The notes under the pieces were generated by a model, which was not told the DNA's origin, searched no databases, and worked only from the letters and a program-made list of their open reading frames with translations. 33,438 bases of DNA from Balamuthia mandrillaris (Eukaryota; Discosea; Longamoebia; Balamuthiidae), in assembly GCA_031835245.1 (NCBI GenBank), contig JAVKOQ010000484.1, positions 1 to 33,438 of the forward strand. The letters run 5' to 3'. The position numbers and the translations under genes were made by a program. Shown here piece after piece: positions 30,399 through 33,438 of the stretch; positions within the stretch are counted from its first letter, which is position 1, and the number at the start of each line of letters is the position of its first letter.

Positions 30399-33372
30399 TT
30401 ACGTGCAGTCTGGCTTCAGTGAGGAATAGGGGGACACGTAAGTGGAATACTTTCGCCAAGATGATGGTCCAGTTTCATCGTATAGCTTGTTTGTTCATTG
30501 TAATTGAGCAAATAGACGAGGGTGATAGAGGAAGGGAGAGGAGAGGGAGAGAGAATGAGAGAGAGAGTACGCGCTTAGAGATCCCTGATTGTTGTGAAAA
30601 GTCACAGAGACTGGCAACTATGGACCCTCCTAGCCATGCAGCGTGCTGTTGCACCGCTGGATCTTCCACAATATTGATTCGTGCTTCATAACGATGCCTG
30701 ATCTTGCAGTGCACTTGTTCCAACAGCTCGTAAGGAATTCTTTCGAGGTGCGTTCGTGTGGTTTGAGTTTTGTCAAGGATGGAAGAAAGGAAACGGACTT
30801 CACCGCTGCTTTCTTGCACGAGTTCCTCGTGAAGCCTAGTCTTAAAACCTTTTAACTTGGTGGGACAGCCCTTTTCACAAAATAGAGCGGAAGAAAAGAA
30901 GGGAGTGAGAAAAAGAACAGAACATCCACGGAGGAACGTAAAGGTACCACAAGGACGATGTTTTTCAACAGTTGTGCTCTGCAATCTACAGGACATGCTT
31001 TGACGGTTTTCAAGATGATAGAGGCCAACGAAGGACAGGTCTCGATCTCTCGTCCCAAAAGAGATGGATTAAAGATCGCTTCAGAGCTTTGCCGTAATGC
31101 TATATGTAAGAATAAGACATGGCGATGAGAGAATTGAAAAAGAGCGAAGAGAAGAGAAGGAGAAGAGGGAGAAGAGAGAAGGAAGAAGAGAAAAGAGAGA
31201 ACAGACAGGAGAAGAGAGCAAAAGAGTATACCGTCTGATAGAGTTAGTGTTTGACCATCAGGGAGGATGAATGTTTCAGTGGTGGAAGCATCAGACCAGG
31301 ACGGACCAAGTGTATCGTTACCAGCAATAATAGGACGTCGTTCCGATACATAGCATACCGTCTTTTGAATGTCTCGCCTAGAAGACAAAGAACGAAGTAA
31401 TAGTGCATTAAGAAGAAGAAACAAAAAGGTGTTGTACAGCAGGGTAATAGTACAGAATGTCAAACTCTGAGCTTGTGCTGAGGTAATAACCTGTCTCAGC
31501 AATGATTAGCCGGTGCAAGTAAGTCACCAAGTCGAATCCACCAAAGTGAACATTTCTAGCAGCAGAGTTCTGTTTTTTTGTTTGTGACAAAGGTGAGTGG
31601 CCAAAGTAGCAAGAGGAAGAGGAAGAGGAAGAGGAAGAGGAAGAGGAAGAGGAAGAGGAAGAGGAAGAGGAAGAGGAAGAGGAAGAGGAGAGGAAGAGGA
31701 AGGGAAGAGCAAGAGGAAGAGCAAGAGCAAGAGGAAGAGGAAGAGGAAGAGGAAGAGGAAGAGGAAGAGGAAGAGGAAGAGGAAGAGGAAGAGGAAGAAA
31801 GAAAGAAAGAGAGCAAGAGGAAGAGAGGGAAGAGGAGAGGAAGAGGAAGAGGAAGAGGAAGAGGAAGAGGAAGAGGAAGAGGAAGAGCAAGAGGAGGAGC
31901 AAGAGGAAGAGCAAGAGGAAGAGCAAGAGGAAGAGGGGAGAGAGAAAGAAAGAAACGACAAGAAACGACAAGAAAGAAAGAAAGGGAGTGAAAGGAGAGA
32001 GTGAGAGAGGACAAGAGATGGAAAACATACTAACAAATAGCCATAGTAACAAGGTGTAACGGTGGTCCGTCCCGCTCCAAAGTCAACGATAAGACAAATT
32101 TCGTGGCCACAAGCAAGAGCTGCCAATTCCGCCTTTTGCATATTACACAAGAAGAATAAGCACATGACGATGAAGAAGAAAAACAAGCTCAAGAGTAAGG
32201 TTCGTATCATCTCAACAATCGTACATGAGTTCCGAGTTTTAAGTTTAGAGCATCAAACTTCTCGAACAAAAGTTCACATAGTCTATCATTGCTAGCTGGA
32301 GTAACTTAATGTCAAACTCAAGTTCCGAAGGAGAGAAGTAGTGAAAGAAGACGAAGAAGAAGCAGAAGAAGAAGAAGAACAAGAAGAAGAAGAAGAAGAA
32401 GAAGAAGAAGAAGAAGAAGAACAAGAAGAAGAAGAAAAGAAGAAGAACAAGAACAAGAAGAAGAAAAGAACAAAGAACAAGAAGAACAAGAAGAACAAGA
32501 AGAAGAAGAAGAAAGAACAAGAAAGAAAGAGAAAGAAAGAAAGAACAAGAAGAAGAACAAGAAGAAGATGAAGAACAAGAACAAGAAGAAAAACAAGAAC
32601 AAGAAGAAGAAGAAGAAGAAGAAGAAGAAGAAGAAGAAGAAGAAGAAGAACAAGAAGAAGAAGAAGAAGAAGAACAAGAAGAACAAGAACAAGAACAAGA
32701 AGAAGACGAAGAAGAGGAAGAAGAACAAGAACGAAGAACGGAGAAGAAGAGCGTACAAGGAGGGTGATAGGGTGAATGACAAAACATGAAAGGGCTATAC
32801 TCCGACCTGTTCCGCGACGAAAGGTTCAGACAATGGGACACCAGCCTCTCAAACCCAACCTATTCACCCCCATCAATTTCTGGGAAGAACGAAAGTGCTA
32901 AACAAGATGAGAGTAGCATACCCAGTCTTCAATCAGTCCTCTTTTCACAGGATAATCTGATCAAACGAAGCAATGAAACCAGAGAAGAAGAAGAAGAACA
33001 AGAAGAAGAACGAGGAGAACGAGAAGAACATATTACCAAGAGAAAGAATGCCGCGACGTGCTTGGGCGTCCTCTCCCACGTAGCCTCCGTCTGGCATTTC
33101 CCTCATGCCGACCATCCTGGGGCCTAAACTGTGTTCAGCCACGTACTTTTTCACCGTGCCGCGAAACGACGGGTCGAACTCACGCGGCGCATCCTCCCCA
33201 GCATAGCCTTTTAGAAAAGAGATTTATGTTAAAAATCGATTTAAAAACAATGCGATCAAGCAACCGAAGGAAGAAAGAAGAAGGAAGGAATTGAAAGGAG
33301 TCAAAGGTTCATACCATAACGTAGAGAGCCACTCCCAAAGTCAAAGACAAGGGTAGACACCCCTTCCGTCAT
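30399..33372 (-). CDS. Divergent actin-related protein
   Basis: Eleven exons join exactly: 33315-33372, 33037-33207, 32922-32956, 32757-32859, 32225-32295, 32031-32132, 31454-31569, 31232-31377, 30948-31099, 30571-30870 and 30399-30485, giving 446 residues (actin 375). Actin landmarks in order: phosphate-1 loop FDFGSGSLRYGYAGEDAPRE, GYVGEDAQARRGILSLDYPV, phosphate-2 VDFGAGRTTVTPCYYGYLL, DILRDIQKTVCYVSE, LPDGQTLTLSD, IFNPSLLG, adenosine motif WLGGSIVASL, and SKRLYDETGPSSW near the C-terminus. The protein ends with an extra tail of about 20 residues (KYSTYVSPYSS) and has an insert after LHEELVQ. By alignment, catalytic Gln137 of actin is His, Asp154 is kept and Asp157 is Ala. I cannot assign it to a numbered Arp class. 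Introns 4 (32296-32756) and 6 (31570-32030) are packed with purine repeats. Confidence 0.92.
31609..31945. repeat. (GAAGAG)n hexamer array in actin-related intron 6
   Basis: Tandem GAAGAG units with GAGCAA interruptions and a GAAA patch near 31796-31812 fill the 461-bp intron 31570-32030. The coding strand is CTCTTC-rich. Both strands stay open for long distances because the unit lacks stops, which gives low-complexity frames that are not genes. Confidence 0.95.
32341..32740. repeat. (GAA)n array in actin-related intron 4
   Basis: Nearly 400 bp of GAA triplets with AAC interruptions, inside the 461-bp intron 32296-32756; CTT-rich on the coding strand. It is a homopurine-homopyrimidine tract of the kind known to form triplex DNA. 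Confidence 0.95.
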
Positions 33373-33438
33373 TTATCGTCGGTTGGTACGGGTCGTTCAC
33401 GGCGTCCTCCTTTATCCTCTTTGTTTGCTGGCCTGGTA

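Noticed and set aside
31578-32052. Long low-complexity reading frames on both strands over the GAAGAG array
   Set aside because: The repeat unit contains no stop codon in any frame; the segment is an intron of the actin-related gene flanked by in-phase conserved exons.
32245-32841. Ser- and Phe/Leu-rich minus-strand frame over the GAA array
   Set aside because: Only the first part (actin-like residues, exon 32757-32859) is real; the rest is intronic repeat.
1-33438. tRNA, rRNA or CRISPR features
   Set aside because: Reading both strands I saw no tRNA B-box context with a matching cloverleaf, no rRNA-like core sequence and no spaced direct repeats.

Overview
This 33.4-kb window is nuclear DNA of an intron-dense single-celled eukaryote. 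There are no operons, tRNAs, rRNAs or CRISPR arrays. I could reconstruct eleven protein-coding genes by hand from reading frame, splice sites and phase continuity. Together they contain about 64 short introns, mostly 60-230 bp, with a few inflated by purine/pyrimidine repeats. Frizzled-type receptors with an intact cysteine-rich domain, beside ordinary housekeeping genes, would fit an amoebozoan-like protist, but the sequence does not settle the species.

Layout, left to right. A three-RRM RNA-binding protein runs off the left edge (minus strand, 24-1446). A secreted orphan protein (plus, 2574-3591) converges with WDR75/UTP17, a small-subunit processome protein (minus, 3680-7198, nine exons). 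eEF1B-beta (plus, 7917-8444) converges with a striking F-box plus EF1A/HBS1-type GTPase fusion (minus, 8530-11027). Next come a broken leucine-rich-repeat relic (11630-11870) and an abrupt AT-rich island (about 11870-13860) that carries a phase-intact seven-exon ePHD-SET gene (minus, 12073-13896). Divergent from it is a fusion of protein-L-isoaspartate methyltransferase with cytochrome b5 (plus, 14190-16241). Two tandem Frizzled-like receptors follow (minus, 16358-18936 and 19509-22035), plus an orphan broken last exon of a third copy (22564-22741). DCAF1/VprBP (minus, 23189-29350, ten exons) and a divergent actin-related protein with two giant repeat-filled introns (minus, 30399-33372, eleven exons) complete the window.

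Functional themes. WDR75 serves ribosome biogenesis and eEF1B-beta serves elongation. The F-box/GTPase fusion may link a translation-factor fold to SCF ubiquitin ligases, while DCAF1 is the substrate receptor of CRL4. The neighbours do not form a pathway; the window looks like an ordinary eukaryotic gene neighbourhood with one compositionally foreign island and one decaying tandem receptor array.

Intron style. Most introns carry a CT- or CTT-rich tract on the coding strand, often close to the 5' splice site, whichever way the gene points. By my reading about a third of acceptors (roughly 22 of 64) are AAG rather than CAG/TAG, and one WDR75 intron is GC-AG. The best candidates for undescribed biology are the F-box/GTPase fusion, the PCMT-cytochrome b5 fusion, and the AT-rich ePHD-SET island.
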